Positions 19,706 to 31,537 of a DNA stretch of 37,746 nt are shown here, piece by piece. Under the pieces are notes generated by a model. The model made no database searches. It was given only the letters and a program-made list of their open reading frames with translations, and was not told the origin of the DNA. Position 1 is the stretch's first letter, and each line of letters begins with the position of its first letter. The DNA comes from Aphelidium insulamus (taxonomy: Eukaryota; Aphelidiomycota; Aphelidea; Aphelidiaceae): positions 1 to 37,746 of the forward strand of contig JAZDSV010000086.1 of NCBI GenBank assembly GCA_036784855.1, in the 5' to 3' direction. A program made the position numbers and the translations under genes.

Positions 19706-22700
19706 ATGTGGCTGCAACTACTGGCACTGCTAGCCTGTTGGTCACTGTTTCCGGATGCTGATGCAGCCAACTGCAATGCGGGACAGTGCAAGGCATCGGG
19801 AGCATGTTACACGTGCACTATCGGCTACTACGACGACTCATCCGTGTTTTGTTCATCGGGAACTCTGTGCGCGCCGTGTCCTATTAACGCCGCGTGTGTC
19901 GGCAAGTAGTTGCTGAGCCATTGTGCCAGTCTAATGTCACATCATAGGGAATGGTTTGACGTCGTTCACGTGTAATGCCGGATACACCATATCAGGCAGT
20001 ACGGCGTGTCAGGCCTGCGCTCAGGGCACATACAAGACAGCGGCCGGCAATGGCGCGTGTTCTTCGTGTCCAGCTGGCTTCACCACGGCCGGCACTGGTG
20101 CCACTTCATCTGCCAGTTGTAGTGTATCGACAGTCACCTCAACTACGTCCATCGTGACCTCCTCGTCTTCTTTCGGGAAGTCGTCTACTTCAAATTCTGT
20201 CTCTGTGGTAGGAACTAGCACAATGACCGTGCTATCAGTGACAAGAACATCAAGTAGCAGCACTTTGTCACCGTCTCCATCCTCTATGGGCACCTCGACG
20301 GTAGCAGCTGCCACTTCAGTCACTAGCACGCCGGCTAACACCGGCACGGCGAGAACATCTACATCCACTTTAGCTGTGTCAGCCTCGTCATCCAGTGGAA
20401 CTTTGCCATTGACGGTGGCGTCCGCAACCACATCTACTCTGGCACCATCTTACTCGTCATCCAACGTTGCTCCGACATCAAGCCTGGTCTCGACGGCCAC
20501 CTATACCGCCATTTTTTCTTCTGTCACTACCGCCAGCAGGACAACGACGACAACAACAGCTACCACTACTCCATCAACGTCATTCAATGCAACTGCAGCA
20601 GCATCAAATATCGTCACGGCCACCTCCACATTGGTGTCAATGTCTTCTGGCCTGATAGCAACAGCTACAATCATCACTTATGCCAATGGCACAGCAGTAT
20701 CACCAAGCACTAGTTACTTGGTAGCCGCCACTGCCACCACCGCTTCGGTTGCCACCACAATATCTCCCGTAGATTCCACCAATACCACCACGAAATGTCC
20801 CAGCGGCTATGTGTCACTGTTGGGCGATGGTTCGTGCACCAAATGCAACTCGACCTTTATCTCGGTGGCCAATGCGTGTGTGTGCGATGCCGGCTACGAA
20901 CTGCTTGGTGGCGTCAATGGGCTGTGCAGCGCTTGTGATGCCGGCAAGTACAAGCCGTTGCCCGGGGTGACGGTCAAGTGCGTCGCCTGCCCTCCCAATA
21001 CCGTGTGCACGGACCCGGGACTGGTGCAGCCGGTATGCGCCCCGGGATATCAGCTTAGCGACCCCAGCAAAGGAATCAAGTGTGAGGCGGTGCCCACGCA
21101 AGATCAATCTGGCAGTAGTAGCAGTGTGGCAACCCCGCCATCCATCGACAGCCAGACACTGATGATTGTGGGCGCCGGTGCGGCCGGTCTACTGATCATA
21201 CTGGCCATGTGCTACTGTTGGGTGCGGCAGGGCCCACGCACGCGCAGTATCAGCACCACGCTGAACAAGCTTAGTGGCAGTCGCATGTTTGACTCGGTGA
21301 TGACCTCGTCGACACTGACGCCGGCACCGCACACTGCAGCTAATGCAGGCCCGGCAGCCTCGGCCATGTTCACGCATCATAGCGTCAGCGGCACCACGAT
21401 GATGAATCCCCGCACGGCCACCGCAAGTTCAACGCGGAGTGACGGCCGGGAGGCACCTGCCGTAGTAAACATCGCGCAACTTTTGCCTGCCAGCGGCGTC
21501 ATAATGAGTTCGGCGGTGGATGTGGAAGAGGTCCTGGTGCAGACACCCGAGTATCTGTTGTTTGCGGCACAGCTTATCACTTCGGCACTAACAGAGGAGG
21601 CCCGGGTGCGCACGGAAGGGTGTCAGCGATTTCTCCTAAAGGTCATCAACGGTGCGTACCTTACTGTACATGTGTAGCAAACAGTCCGACTCATTGCGGT
21701 AGATGATGTGCCGGCAGCGGTGGCGCGCAACACTGCATACCTCGCCACCGAGGCACGTGCACTGTTCCTGGTTAGTCAGGCAAACGTTCACGGTATCATT
21801 GGCTACTGCACGGAGCCGCTCGCACTGTAAGCACAATACAACTTTCGATGCTTTTATTATTAACACATGCCGACTCAGACTGCTACCGTACTATGACGAG
21901 TCGTTGGAAGCGGCAATCGTGCGACGCGAGTCGTGGTTGCTTGACGAGCAGACGCTGGCTGCAGTGGTGCATGATATCGTGCGTGGAGTGCACGCACTGC
22001 ACCTGGCCGATATCGCCCACACCGATATCCGCCCGGGCAATGTGGCCATGTTTGCAGCCAGTGATCAGTCCCCCGCCCGTTGTCGCCTGATCAACCTGGG
22101 CAAGGTCATGTTTACGCAGGAACTGCCGCCCAGCACACGCCTCGAGGCATTTGGCTTGTAAGTTGTTGGCGGTTTATCTTGTACAAAATTAATCTTCACG
22201 TAGCAATGTGTGCTATGCCGCACCGGAAACATTTGGCATCAAGCGACTGAGCGATTGTGACCCCATCAAGGCCGATATATACGCCCTCGGCATGACCATG
22301 CTATCGATGCTGTCTTGCACGCTACCATACGCCGGGATGGACCACCAGGCAGTCATTGAATTGGCATCGTCAAATGCCCGCCTGGACTGGTGCCCTGCTG
22401 CCGACTCGCAACTGTCACGACTGGCATATAGCGCCTGTGCATTCGATCCATCAATGCGGCCCACCGCGCAGATCCTCCTATTCAAACTGCACTCGGCCAC
22501 TGCCACTAACACCGGCGGCCGCACCTCACTGATCCGGCCGCCATCATCGACATCAAACGCCACCACGAATTTACTGTCGCCCACCAGCATTCGATCGCCG
22601 CCTGCCATACTCCCAGCCAGCTATGACAATACCGCATCGAATTATTATTCAAAGCCAGTGGTGCGCAAGCCGGCTCCCACGCTGGTGGATGAGGCCGAGA

Positions 22701-22843
22701 TTGTGCAGCCAATAATGTTACAGTCGGGCAAACGCCGATTGGCACCCACCATGATCGACGAAGCGGAAGAAGTTGACCCAGCGTTGGAAGCTCGGCCCTT
22801 TGCCGAGCTGGACCGGCTGTCATCCGCTATGGCTGATATATAA
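19706..22843 (+). CDS. Receptor-like (pseudo)kinase A with Cys-rich ectodomain and Ser/Thr stalk
   Basis: Five exons (19706-19901, 19948-21651, 21685-21826, 21879-22157, 22204-22843) give 986 aa. In order: signal peptide MWLQLLALLACWSLFPDADA; an N-terminal Cys module with CQACAQGTYKTAAGNGACSS (ephrin-receptor-like/GCC2-GCC3 type); a Ser/Thr-rich stalk of about 210 residues; a second Cys module (CNSTFISVANACVCDAGYEL); one membrane span (LMIVGAGAAGLLIILAMCYC); and a kinase-like domain. The domain has lysine in FLLKVIN, a helix-C glutamate (LATEARALFL), HTDIRPGN, LINLG where DFG is expected, AAPETFG, DIYALGMTML and a conserved arginine (SMRPTA). The glycine loop is not evident. The DFG aspartate is asparagine. 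The tail repeats PTxxDEAE twice and ends with an FAELDRL motif. Intron 1 is GC-AG (GCAAGT). Intron 2 is only 33 nt. Confidence 0.88.
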
Positions 22844-22979
22844 CGAATTTTTCTAAGCATTCATATTGTGATATGCTTGTACTGAACACGGCATGGGGCT
22901 GTCATCCGCTATGGCTGATATATAACGAATTTTTCTAATCAATCAATATTGTGATATGCTTGTACTGAACACGGCATGG
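22815..22979 (+). repeat. 82-bp tandem direct repeat across the receptor A stop codon
   Basis: Copy 1 (22815-22896) holds the last ten codons of receptor A, its stop and 3' sequence. Copy 2 (22897-22979) follows directly and differs only in a short AT-rich patch (AAGCATTCAT versus AATCAATCAA). The second set of codons is downstream of the stop and not translated. The near identity suggests a recent event. The remainder of the gap to 23157 shows no gene. Confidence 0.9.
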
Positions 22980-23157
22980 TTAGGTTATTTAGTGTGTCCT
23001 ATTTCCCGGCACAAAGCAATGGCCGCCACCAATCAGAGCCACGCATGTCAGCGTCACTTGTCGGAGAGTTGAACGCGGGTAGCGGTAACTCGAACCGCAT
23101 CGACACAGCTGTAAGAAAGTTAATTTTCCATCAGCGTGTCTGACGACTAGTATTGAA

Positions 23158-26100
23158 ATGCGCCTCGACACGTACTTTTATGTGGCGCTCGTGTGTCTGT
23201 TGGTCGTGCTGGTTGACAGGGCTTGGGGTGCCAGTTGTACCGCCGGTCAGTGCAAATCAACTGGCAATTGCTACACATGCACCACCGGTTACTACGATAA
23301 TGGCTCGGGCAGTTGCTCATCGGGAACGCTGTGCGCGCCGTGTCCCGCCAATGCCGCGTGTGCCGGTACGCTCTGATGCGCAATGTTTACTGTGACCCTG
23401 ACACTGTCACAGGTACCGGTCTGACGGCATTCACTTGTAACGCTGGCTACACCATATCAGGCAGTACGGCGTGTCAAGCGTGCGCTCAAGGCACGTACAA
23501 GACTGCTGCTGGTAATGGCGCGTGTACTTCGTGTCCCGCCGGATACACCACGGCCGGCACTGGAGCCACCTCCTCGGCCAGTTGCAGCGTCTCGACAGTC
23601 ACAGTCACCTCGACCACGTCCCTGAGATCATCATCGTCGTCCTCAGCGGTGGCGTCTTCCACTTCTTCGTCAGCGTTGACGTCGGCGACTTCTTCATCGT
23701 CAAGATTGTCAACCTCGTCGTCCTCAGCGGTGGCGTCTTCCACTTCTTCGTCAGCGTTGACATCGGCGACTTCTTCATCGTCAAGATCGTCAACCTCGTC
23801 GTCCTCAGCGGTGGCGTCTTCCACTTCTTCGTCAGCGTTGACATCGGCGACTTCTTCATCGTCAAGATTGTCAACCTCATCGTCCGTTGCATTGACTTCA
23901 TCGTCCTCTGCAATGGCAGTGACTTCTACTGTGGCTTCATTGTTCTCATCAGCGGCACCTACTTCCACAGTGGCTTCATCTTCGTCCTCGTCAGCGGCAC
24001 CTACTTCTACTGTGACTTCATCGTCATCCACCGTGGCCTCTACGTCATCGTTGACCATTGTGACATCTTCTTCGTCAAGAGCTGCAACCTCGTCATCTGT
24101 GACATCCGCCTCATCGTCCTCGTCAGCAGCAGCGACATCGACTGTGGCTTCATCATCAGCAGCGACTTCTACTCTGGTTTCGTCGTCATCATCCACAGCA
24201 CCTACTTCGACTCGAGCGCCATCGTCCTCGTCAGCAGCAGCGACATCGACGGTGGCTTCGTCGTCATCATCAGCAGCTTCGTCTACTGCCTCCTCCTTGT
24301 CGGTGGCTACGTCATTATCGTCCCCAGCAGCAGCTACATCCACTTCAGCTTCAACTTCTTCTTCGGCAGTACAATCGTCCTCGTCCTCACGGGTAGCAAC
24401 AACTATAACGTCCACTTTGGCGATGACATCGACTTTCACGGCATCAGCAACTCCAACAACACTAACAACAACAATTGCATTTACCACGTCAAGTAGCTCG
24501 TCGCGAGCGTCAACCTCCACTACTACCGCCACCTTAAAGATCAGTTCTTCGGCATTAACTGGCTCATCCGTGTCATCATCTAATACTGCAGCTTCTTCAG
24601 GCGCTACATCAGCTTTGTCTTTGTCCTCATCGGCGGTGGCGTCCACATCCACTGCTGCAGTGTTGTCGTCTTCTACTGCCGTGTCTTTGGCCACTGCCGC
24701 TTCGTCGACTTCGACAGCCATTTTATCCTCGTCATCGATTGCTGTACCGTCGACTTCTGCTTTGGCTGCATCCGCGTCGTCCTCTGCAGTATCTGCCTCG
24801 TCTACAGGAGTAGCCTCGTCGACTTCCACAGTGAGTGCAATCGCGGGAACGACAACATCTCTCGTGGCAACTACAACATCCTTCACTTCGGCCACCAGCA
24901 CGTCAAGTTCACGCCTGTCTACTACAGCAGTCACGCCATCAAGTTCTTCTTCGCTGGCTCCATCTGCTGTTTCAACTAGCAGCTCTGCTTCTACAGCCGG
25001 GACGTCGTCAACCATGGCCCTATCAAGTATAAGCGCCTCGACTCGGACAGCTTCGTCCTTGCCTTCCACGAGCTCTCAAGCTTCCACTACTGCGTCCTCA
25101 TCATCGGCAACATCAACTGTTTCGTTGTCTTCCTCATTGGCATCGTCTACTCGTTCATCGACCTCTTCAATAGGTACGGCGGCGGCTTTGTCGAGCTCCA
25201 GTTCATCGTCCTCGTTGACAAGTGCAACGACGGCGTCGTCAAGCTCCAGGTATACTTCATCGTCGTCAGTCTCTTTGTTGGCGTCTTCGACAACTTCAGC
25301 TGCGACGTTATCAGCTACAACTTTGACGTCCTCATCTTTGTCTTTGGCGGCTACGTTGTCTGCTTCCACCGTGCTGACAGCAACATCTAGTTTGGCGACA
25401 TCCTCTGTGGCCACCACCTCGACATACTTATCGATTAAATCGTCATCCACTGCTACCACATCGCCCACGTCGACTGTCAGCCCGCTAGCAACAAGTTCTG
25501 CTTCGAGCAACTCTCGACCAAGTACAACTTCAAGCAGTAACGCGGCGGCTTTGGTAACCAGTAGCAGCATTTCTTCTGCGTCAACGAGTGGTTTATTCCC
25601 CTCTGGTGGAAGCAAGAGCAGTTCGCCAGCCTGGTCATCTACTATGGCAATATCCAGTGCCACAACAACATCAGCTGCGTCACCGTTTTCTGTGCAGCAG
25701 ACGTCTCCCGCGGTAGTAACTAGTTCTGCCAAGATATCTTCAGTGATCACAACGACAACCACGAGCATACTCGCGGTATCCAGCACCGCACCAAGTAGCA
25801 CAGCGGTACTGGGATGCCCACCAAACCAGATCGCCATGGGCCCCGTGTGCACCGCATGCAACTCCACGTTCATTGTGCAGAATAATCAGTGTACCTGCGA
25901 CGCTGGCTACGAACTGGTGGGGTCTCAGTGCACCGTATGTCGCGCCGGAACATTCAAGCCGGCCGTTGGCACGGATACAAAGTGCACGCCATGTCCCGAA
26001 AACGCCGAGTGCGTCGGAACCGGACTCTCCAAGCCGGCCTGCGTGACCGGGTTCGTGCTGGACAGCACGGGCGCAACATGCGTGGTGGACTCGGCCAACA

Positions 26101-27715
26101 CGCAGTCCGCCGGCAAGTCGATGATCGACTCTTCGTTGATGATGCTGGTGATTGTCGCAGTGCTGGTGTGCACGCTGTTCCTGTCGGCTGGTGGATTCCT
26201 GCTCTACCGCAGCAACCGCCGTGCCAGCCGCAGATTCAAGAATGAGAGCGCCGCCTACGCTCTGGGCGTGAACATGAGCTCCAACACCGTGGACATGGGA
26301 TACTTGAACAACGGCAACAGTATGGGAGGCAGCAAGGGAGGGCTGGCTGGCTCTGGCAATGATCGGGCCAAGGCAAGCGGTCTGCCTGCAGAATGTGTCA
26401 TCAGCACCGAGTCGGTGGCGGTTGGCGATGTTGTGGATCAGCGCGACAACTACCTGCTATTTGCGGCGCAGCTGAATGGCGGATCACCGGTATCTCAACA
26501 GGTGCTAGATCGCACATATGGCCAGTTGAAGTTCGTTCTCAAAGTTGTCAATGGTATGATTCCATAGTAGTGATATCGATAACATTAAGTAACCATGTGC
26601 CCACCGCAGACGATTATCCAGACACAGTGGCGATGCAGGTCCAGGCCCTCAATCGAGAGGCAAATATCCTGTTCATGTTCGGCCACCCGAATGTCTGCCA
26701 GATTGTGGGCTATTGTGAGAACCCATTTGCAATGCAAGTCCAGCTGTTTGCAATATCTATGTAGTATTTCATTCGCTAACAACTGATACAGGATCCTGCA
26801 CCACTACCACGCCACTCTGGACAAGTGCATGATGGACGCGGAGAATACCGGAATACTTGCAGATGAATTGGGGCAGACCATTGCGGGACGTGATATGGCA
26901 GCCGGTGTTGCAGCAATACACCAATTAAATGTTGCCCACACCGATATTAATCCGGCAAACGTGGCGGTGGTGTTTGGTCAATTTGAGGGCGGCGAAAGTT
27001 TCCGCTGCAGCCTGATCAACTTTGGCAATGGAATCGTCTTGAAGAACGCCACCGGCAGCACGAGATTATCACAGTTTGGATAGTACGTGTTGTGGTATGG
27101 TGCATTCTCTTTTAACGCATATCTAGCACTCCGAATTATGCCGCGCCAGAGACATTCGGAATCAAGACTGTTCGCGATGTGGACCCATTGCAGGCGGATG
27201 TGTATGCGCTTGGCATGACTCTCTTGGCCATAATATCGAAGTCAATTCCATATGAGGGGCTGGATATGGAGAGCATAGTCACCTTGATCAACACGCAGGC
27301 CCGCCTCGACTGGTTCTGCGAGCCCGAGACTGCCATGGCACGACTAGCATTACGCGCGGCATCATTTGAGCCAGCATCGCGTCCATCGTCGCAAGATCTA
27401 TGGGTCAAACTGCGAAACACGGTCAATCTAGTTATGAATGGCGGTGGCGGTGTGGTGACGGCACCCTCGACAATGAATACCGCTGTGATGCTCAAGTCCA
27501 CAATAATTCCGTCAAACATGAACACAGCAGTATCTGTGAAGCAGCAGTCTCTACCAGAGCAGCAATCGCTGCTTGTGCGCCAGGAACCGCAGATAATGGT
27601 ATCAGCAACGGATCAACAGCTGACTAATGGGGGAAATGACAATGCCGCATCAGCTGCAGTACAGCAATCATTTGCCGAACTGGATGCTTTGAACGATGCA
27701 CTCAACGGCCTGTGA
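23158..27715 (+). CDS. Receptor-like (pseudo)kinase B with very long Ser/Thr-rich stalk
   Basis: This is the longest of the three paralogs: five exons (23158-23365, 23413-26553, 26610-26733, 26792-27082, 27127-27715), 1450 aa. Signal peptide (MRLDTYFYVALVCLLVVLVD...WGA); Cys module with SGSTACQACAQGTYKTAAGN; a mucin-like stalk of about 730 residues of Ser, Thr, Ala and Val, including three 27-residue repeats; a second Cys module (CNSTFIVQNNQCTCDAGYEL); membrane span MLVIVAVLVCTLFLSAGGFL; a basic stop-transfer (YRSNRRASRR); and a kinase-like domain. Kinase motifs: FVLKVVN, helix-C NREANILFMF, VAHTDINPAN, LINFGNG in place of DFG, NYAAPETFG, DVYALGMTLL and SRPSS. The C-terminus is FAELDALNDALNGL. 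Intron 3 (26734-26791) is GC-AG (GCAAGT). Ligand, substrate and catalytic activity are unknown. Confidence 0.88.
23640..23882 (+). repeat. Three tandem 81-nt repeats in the receptor B stalk
   Basis: Copies at 23640-23720, 23721-23801 and 23802-23882 are nearly identical. Each encodes 27 residues beginning SSAVASSTSSSALTSATSSS. Shorter, more diverged Ser/Thr motifs continue to about 25790. Near identity at DNA level implies recent expansion. Confidence 0.9.
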
Positions 27716-27952
27716 ATGAGAATATAAATAATTCGAATATATTTTTTTGTTGGCAAGCGCTTAAAACTACATAGTTGTTGTTGCAACTATTTGCCAGCTG
27801 CAAACTGTATATAGCGCGAGGCTATTTTTGGGACATTGCAACTGCTCATCCAATCGCATGTGCGGCAGTTCAGTGGCTGTGCGCACACAGAAAGAAAGCT
27901 TGAATGTTAACTTTCAATCTGTCTAATCCAGCCGTATCGTATAAGGTTGAAC

Positions 27953-30900
27953 ATGCGCGTCACCACGCTGCGCTTTATTGCGCATGGTTGTTTTCTCCTG
28001 GCCGCACTGACAGCAACAAGTGCTGCCATTTCAACATCGGTAACACCGACATCAGCGTCTCCAGCTACGTCGGCGACCTCATCTAGGTTATCTACAAGTT
28101 CAATGGTTTCGTCACTGTCCTCAACTCTGACGACGTCGATCTCTAGTTCGCGATCATCCTCTGCTGTATCGTCGATTTCTTCATCGGTGTCCACGTCGTC
28201 TGTGGTTGTATCAACCAAATCAGCAACTTCAACTGTCGGTACTTCAACATTGCGCTCGTCCTCTGTTGTATCGTCGATTTCTTCATCGGTGTCCACGTCG
28301 TCTGTGGTTGTATCAACCAAATCAGCAACTTCTACTGTCGGTACTTCAACATTGCGCTCGTCCTCAGCTGTATCGTCGATTTCTTCACCGGTGTCCACGT
28401 CGTCTGTGGTTGTATCAACCAAATCAGCAACTTCTACTGTCGGTACTTCAACATTGCGCTCGTCCTCTGTTGTATCGTCGATTTCTTCATCGGTGTCCAC
28501 GTCGTCTGTGGTTGTATCAACCAAATCAGCAACTTCTAGCAGTATTGTGACGACGCCTACTACAACATCAAGTTCTGCGGTACTGACTTCGTCGAGAACA
28601 TCTTCGGCAGTAGTAACAACAGGTTCCACAGCACCCTCGACTTCAACCACGGTAGCAGGTTCGTCATCTTTGCCGTTTCAAGTCTCCAGCGGTACTTCCA
28701 GCAGCACCAAGATATCGACTTCGCAATCCAGCACCGGCACAACCAGTAGTGTTACATCACCATCAAGCACGTCAACCATCATCAGCAGTGGCAGTAGCAT
28801 CATATCTACAGCATCATTGACCAGCACTAGCTCGCGCGCCACATCAACGCCAACTTCCAGCGTTTTGGTCCCATCAAGTATCAGTGCAAGCTCTGCCACC
28901 AGCTCGAGGGCTACGATAACAACATCGGCATCAGCAACCATTGCCTCTACAGTAACGTCAGCCTCTTTGCCGCTATCCACATCGTCACGCTTGTCGGCAT
29001 CAACGTCAGCATCGGCAAGCTCTACGTTGGCCAGCGCATCCAGTCTTTCGATATCTAGCTCAACACTGGCCTCCAGCAGCCAATCGATGGCATCATCGGC
29101 CACTTCAAAGTCACTGAGCAGCAGCGTGACGATATCACAGGTTGTGGCGTCAGGCAGCACTTCTATGTTGTCAAGCACTCCAGCCGTAACCACCTCGTCA
29201 GCAACTGCCAAGCCATCAAGTACTAGTTCAAGTAGTCTGCCTAGCAGCACCGCGGTGGCTGGATGTCCGTCAAACCAGATCGCTGTGGGTTCCGTGTGCA
29301 CCGCATGCAACTCCACGTTCATTGTGCAGAATAATCAATGCACCTGCGATGCTGGCTACGAGTTGGCGGGCTTGCAGTGCATCGTTTGTCGCGCCGGAAC
29401 ATTTAAGTCGTTGGTTGGCACTGACACAAAGTGCACGCCATGCCCCGCCAATGCCGAGTGTGTCGGCAGCGGACTCGCCAAACCGGCTTGCGTTGCCGGG
29501 TTCGTACTGGATAGTACCGGCGCAACGTGCGTGGTGGATTCGGCCAATGTGCAGGCAGGCGGTGCGGCGGTCGTTGATTCATCGGCCGCGACAGCCGCTA
29601 TGGTGGCGGTGCTGGTGTGCACGCTGCTCTTGTCCACGGGCGGCTTCCTACTATACCGCAAGAACAGCCAGCATAAATTGCGGAACCGTAATGAGAGTGC
29701 TGCGTACGCGCTCGGCGTGGACGCAAGTTCCTCCGTGATGGACATGCATGAGCCCGTCCCAAATCCGTTCAAGGAGCGCGGCAAGACGGCTACTGTGCTC
29801 CCATCAGAATGTGTCATGTCCACCGAGTCTGTGGTGGTGGGCGATGTACTGGACCAGCGGCCAAACTATCTGCTCTTCTCGGCACAGCTGAATGGCTCGG
29901 CAGTGTCCCAGCAAGTCATTGGCCGTGCCTACGGCCAGCAGTCGTTCGTGCTAAAGGTTATCAACGGTATGGCATGCATATCACTGTATATGAACTACGG
30001 TACTAACCCCCCACGCAGATGATAATGCAGACACGGTGTCGGTACAAGTCAAGGCGCTGAAGCGAGAAGCGAATATTCTCTTCATGTTGAACCACCCGAA
30101 CATCTGCCACATTGTCGGCTACTGCGAGAATCCATTTGCAATGCAAGTTTACTTGTGTCCGATGTATAGTACTCTGTGGCTAACTCAATGGCAGGATTAT
30201 GCACGTCTATCAGGCCACGCTGGACAAGTGTCTGATGGACTCAAGCGGCAGTGGAATTCTCTCCAACGAATTAGGGCAGACCATTGCAGCGCGTGACGTT
30301 GCATCCGGGTTGGCGGCCGTGCACCACTTGAGCATCGCACATACCGACATATGCCCGGCAAATGTATCGGTTGTGTTTGGAAAGTTTGAGGGCGGTGAAA
30401 CGTTCCGCTGCAGCCTGATCAACTTTGGCAGCAGTATTGTGCTGCGAGATACGGCCGGCACCACCAGACTGTCCGAATTTGGCTAGTAAGTGCTGTGGTG
30501 TGGCGATTCTCATATATAATCATGTATAGCACGCCGAATTATGCCGCTCCCGAGACATTTGGCATCAAGACCCTCCACGATGTGGACCCGCTGCAGGCCG
30601 ATGTCTACGCACTGGGCATGACCATGATGGCCACTATCGCCAAGACTATTCCGTACTGGGGCCTGGACGCGGAAACAATTGCCAACGTGATCAACAGCGA
30701 GATCCGTCTGGACTGGTTCCGTGCGCCCGACTCATCGCTTGCGCGGTTGGCACTGCGGGCAGCGTCGTTTGAACCGAGCTCCCGCCCGTCGGCGCATGAT
30801 TTGTGGACCAAACTGCGCAGCACCGTGGTCTTGGTTGCCAATGGCGGCGGCGGCAGTATGTTTGCGCCTGTATCGGCGACAAGCACCGCGCGTGTGCTTA

Positions 30901-31187
30901 AATCACCTACGGCCCCCGCGTCCAACACCCATTCAGCCAATGTCACCATGTCAGTGCCGGCGAACAAAAGGCAAAATGCATTGCCAGAACATCAGCAGTC
31001 GATCTCGATGCAAGTTGTGCGCGAGGTACCGCAACTGAAGGCATATCAGCAACAACGACCAGTTAGTCAACATATGCAGCAGCCAGCGCAACAACAACCT
31101 CTCTACGTAGATAGCGAGGCATCGGCGGCGGTGATGGAGAAATTTGCCGAACTTGATGAGCTAAACGCGGCGCTCAACGGACTCTAG
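27953..31187 (+). CDS. Receptor-like (pseudo)kinase C lacking the N-terminal Cys module
   Basis: Four exons (27953-29966, 30019-30142, 30195-30485, 30530-31187) give 1028 aa. After the signal peptide (MRVTTLRFIAHGCFLLAALT...) the Ser/Thr-rich stalk of about 410 residues begins at once, so the Cys module found at the N-terminus of A and B is absent. A juxtamembrane Cys module (CNSTFIVQNNQCTCDAGYEL), a membrane span (TAAMVAVLVCTLLLSTGGFL) and a kinase-like domain follow, all closest to receptor B. Motifs: FVLKVIN, KREANILFML, IAHTDICPAN, LINFGSS instead of DFG, NYAAPETFG, DVYALGMTMM, SRPSA. The tail is Gln-rich and ends FAELDELNAALNGL. The second intron (30143-30194) is GC-AG, at the same position as the GC intron of receptor B. 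Confidence 0.88.
28157..28537 (+). repeat. About 3.7 tandem 102-nt repeats in the receptor C stalk
   Basis: Copies start at 28157, 28259, 28361 and 28463 (the last incomplete). Each encodes 34 residues including SSISSSVSTSSVVVSTKSAT and TVGTSTLRS. The unit differs in length and sequence from the 81-nt unit of receptor B, so the two arrays arose separately. Confidence 0.9.
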
Positions 31188-31250
31188 GCGAGCTGACAAG
31201 CCGATAAGCGCATACATCTAAATACTATTAAATATAGACTCATACTTGAC

Positions 31251-31460
31251 AGTCTCCCACTCAAAGCTGCAGACACAACTATCGATATCGTTAGACACCA
31301 ATAGCGACGTCATGTTCTAAGAAGTGACATGACCATTACGTAAAGTTGAGAGTCTCCCACGCAAAGCTGAATATCCAAATATCCAAATTCAAATATCGAC
31401 ATCATTAGACACCAATAAAGACGTCATGTACTAAGAGCAGACAAGGCCATTGCGTCAAGT
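31251..31460. repeat. Imperfect ~100-bp direct repeat in the gap after receptor C
   Basis: AGTCTCCCAC...CAAAGCTG...ATCGA[T/C]ATC[G/A]TTAGACACCAATA...GACGTCATGT[T/A]CTAAG appears at about 31251-31347 and again at 31351-31460. It is non-coding. No other feature is seen between the receptor C stop (31187) and the MsrA start. Confidence 0.7.
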
Positions 31461-31537
31461 GAGACGGGAGAGACAGTGGAATGCTTGTGTGACTCATACA
31501 TAGCCAGTATTTAATACAGAGACGCGCACAATTGTGC

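Noticed and set aside
23522-24496. Plus-strand alternative frame of 324 codons with hydrophobic repeats inside receptor B
   Set aside because: It is a frame-shifted reading of the same low-complexity repeats; the receptor frame alone links signal peptide, Cys modules and membrane span.
23486-25069. Minus-strand open frame of 527 codons, very rich in Asp, Glu, Val and Ala, opposite the receptor B stalk
   Set aside because: It is the mirror of TCN/ACN/GCN serine-threonine-alanine codons; no start context, intron or domain supports it. Similar shadows lie at 25076-25873, 27907-28650 and 28678-29322.
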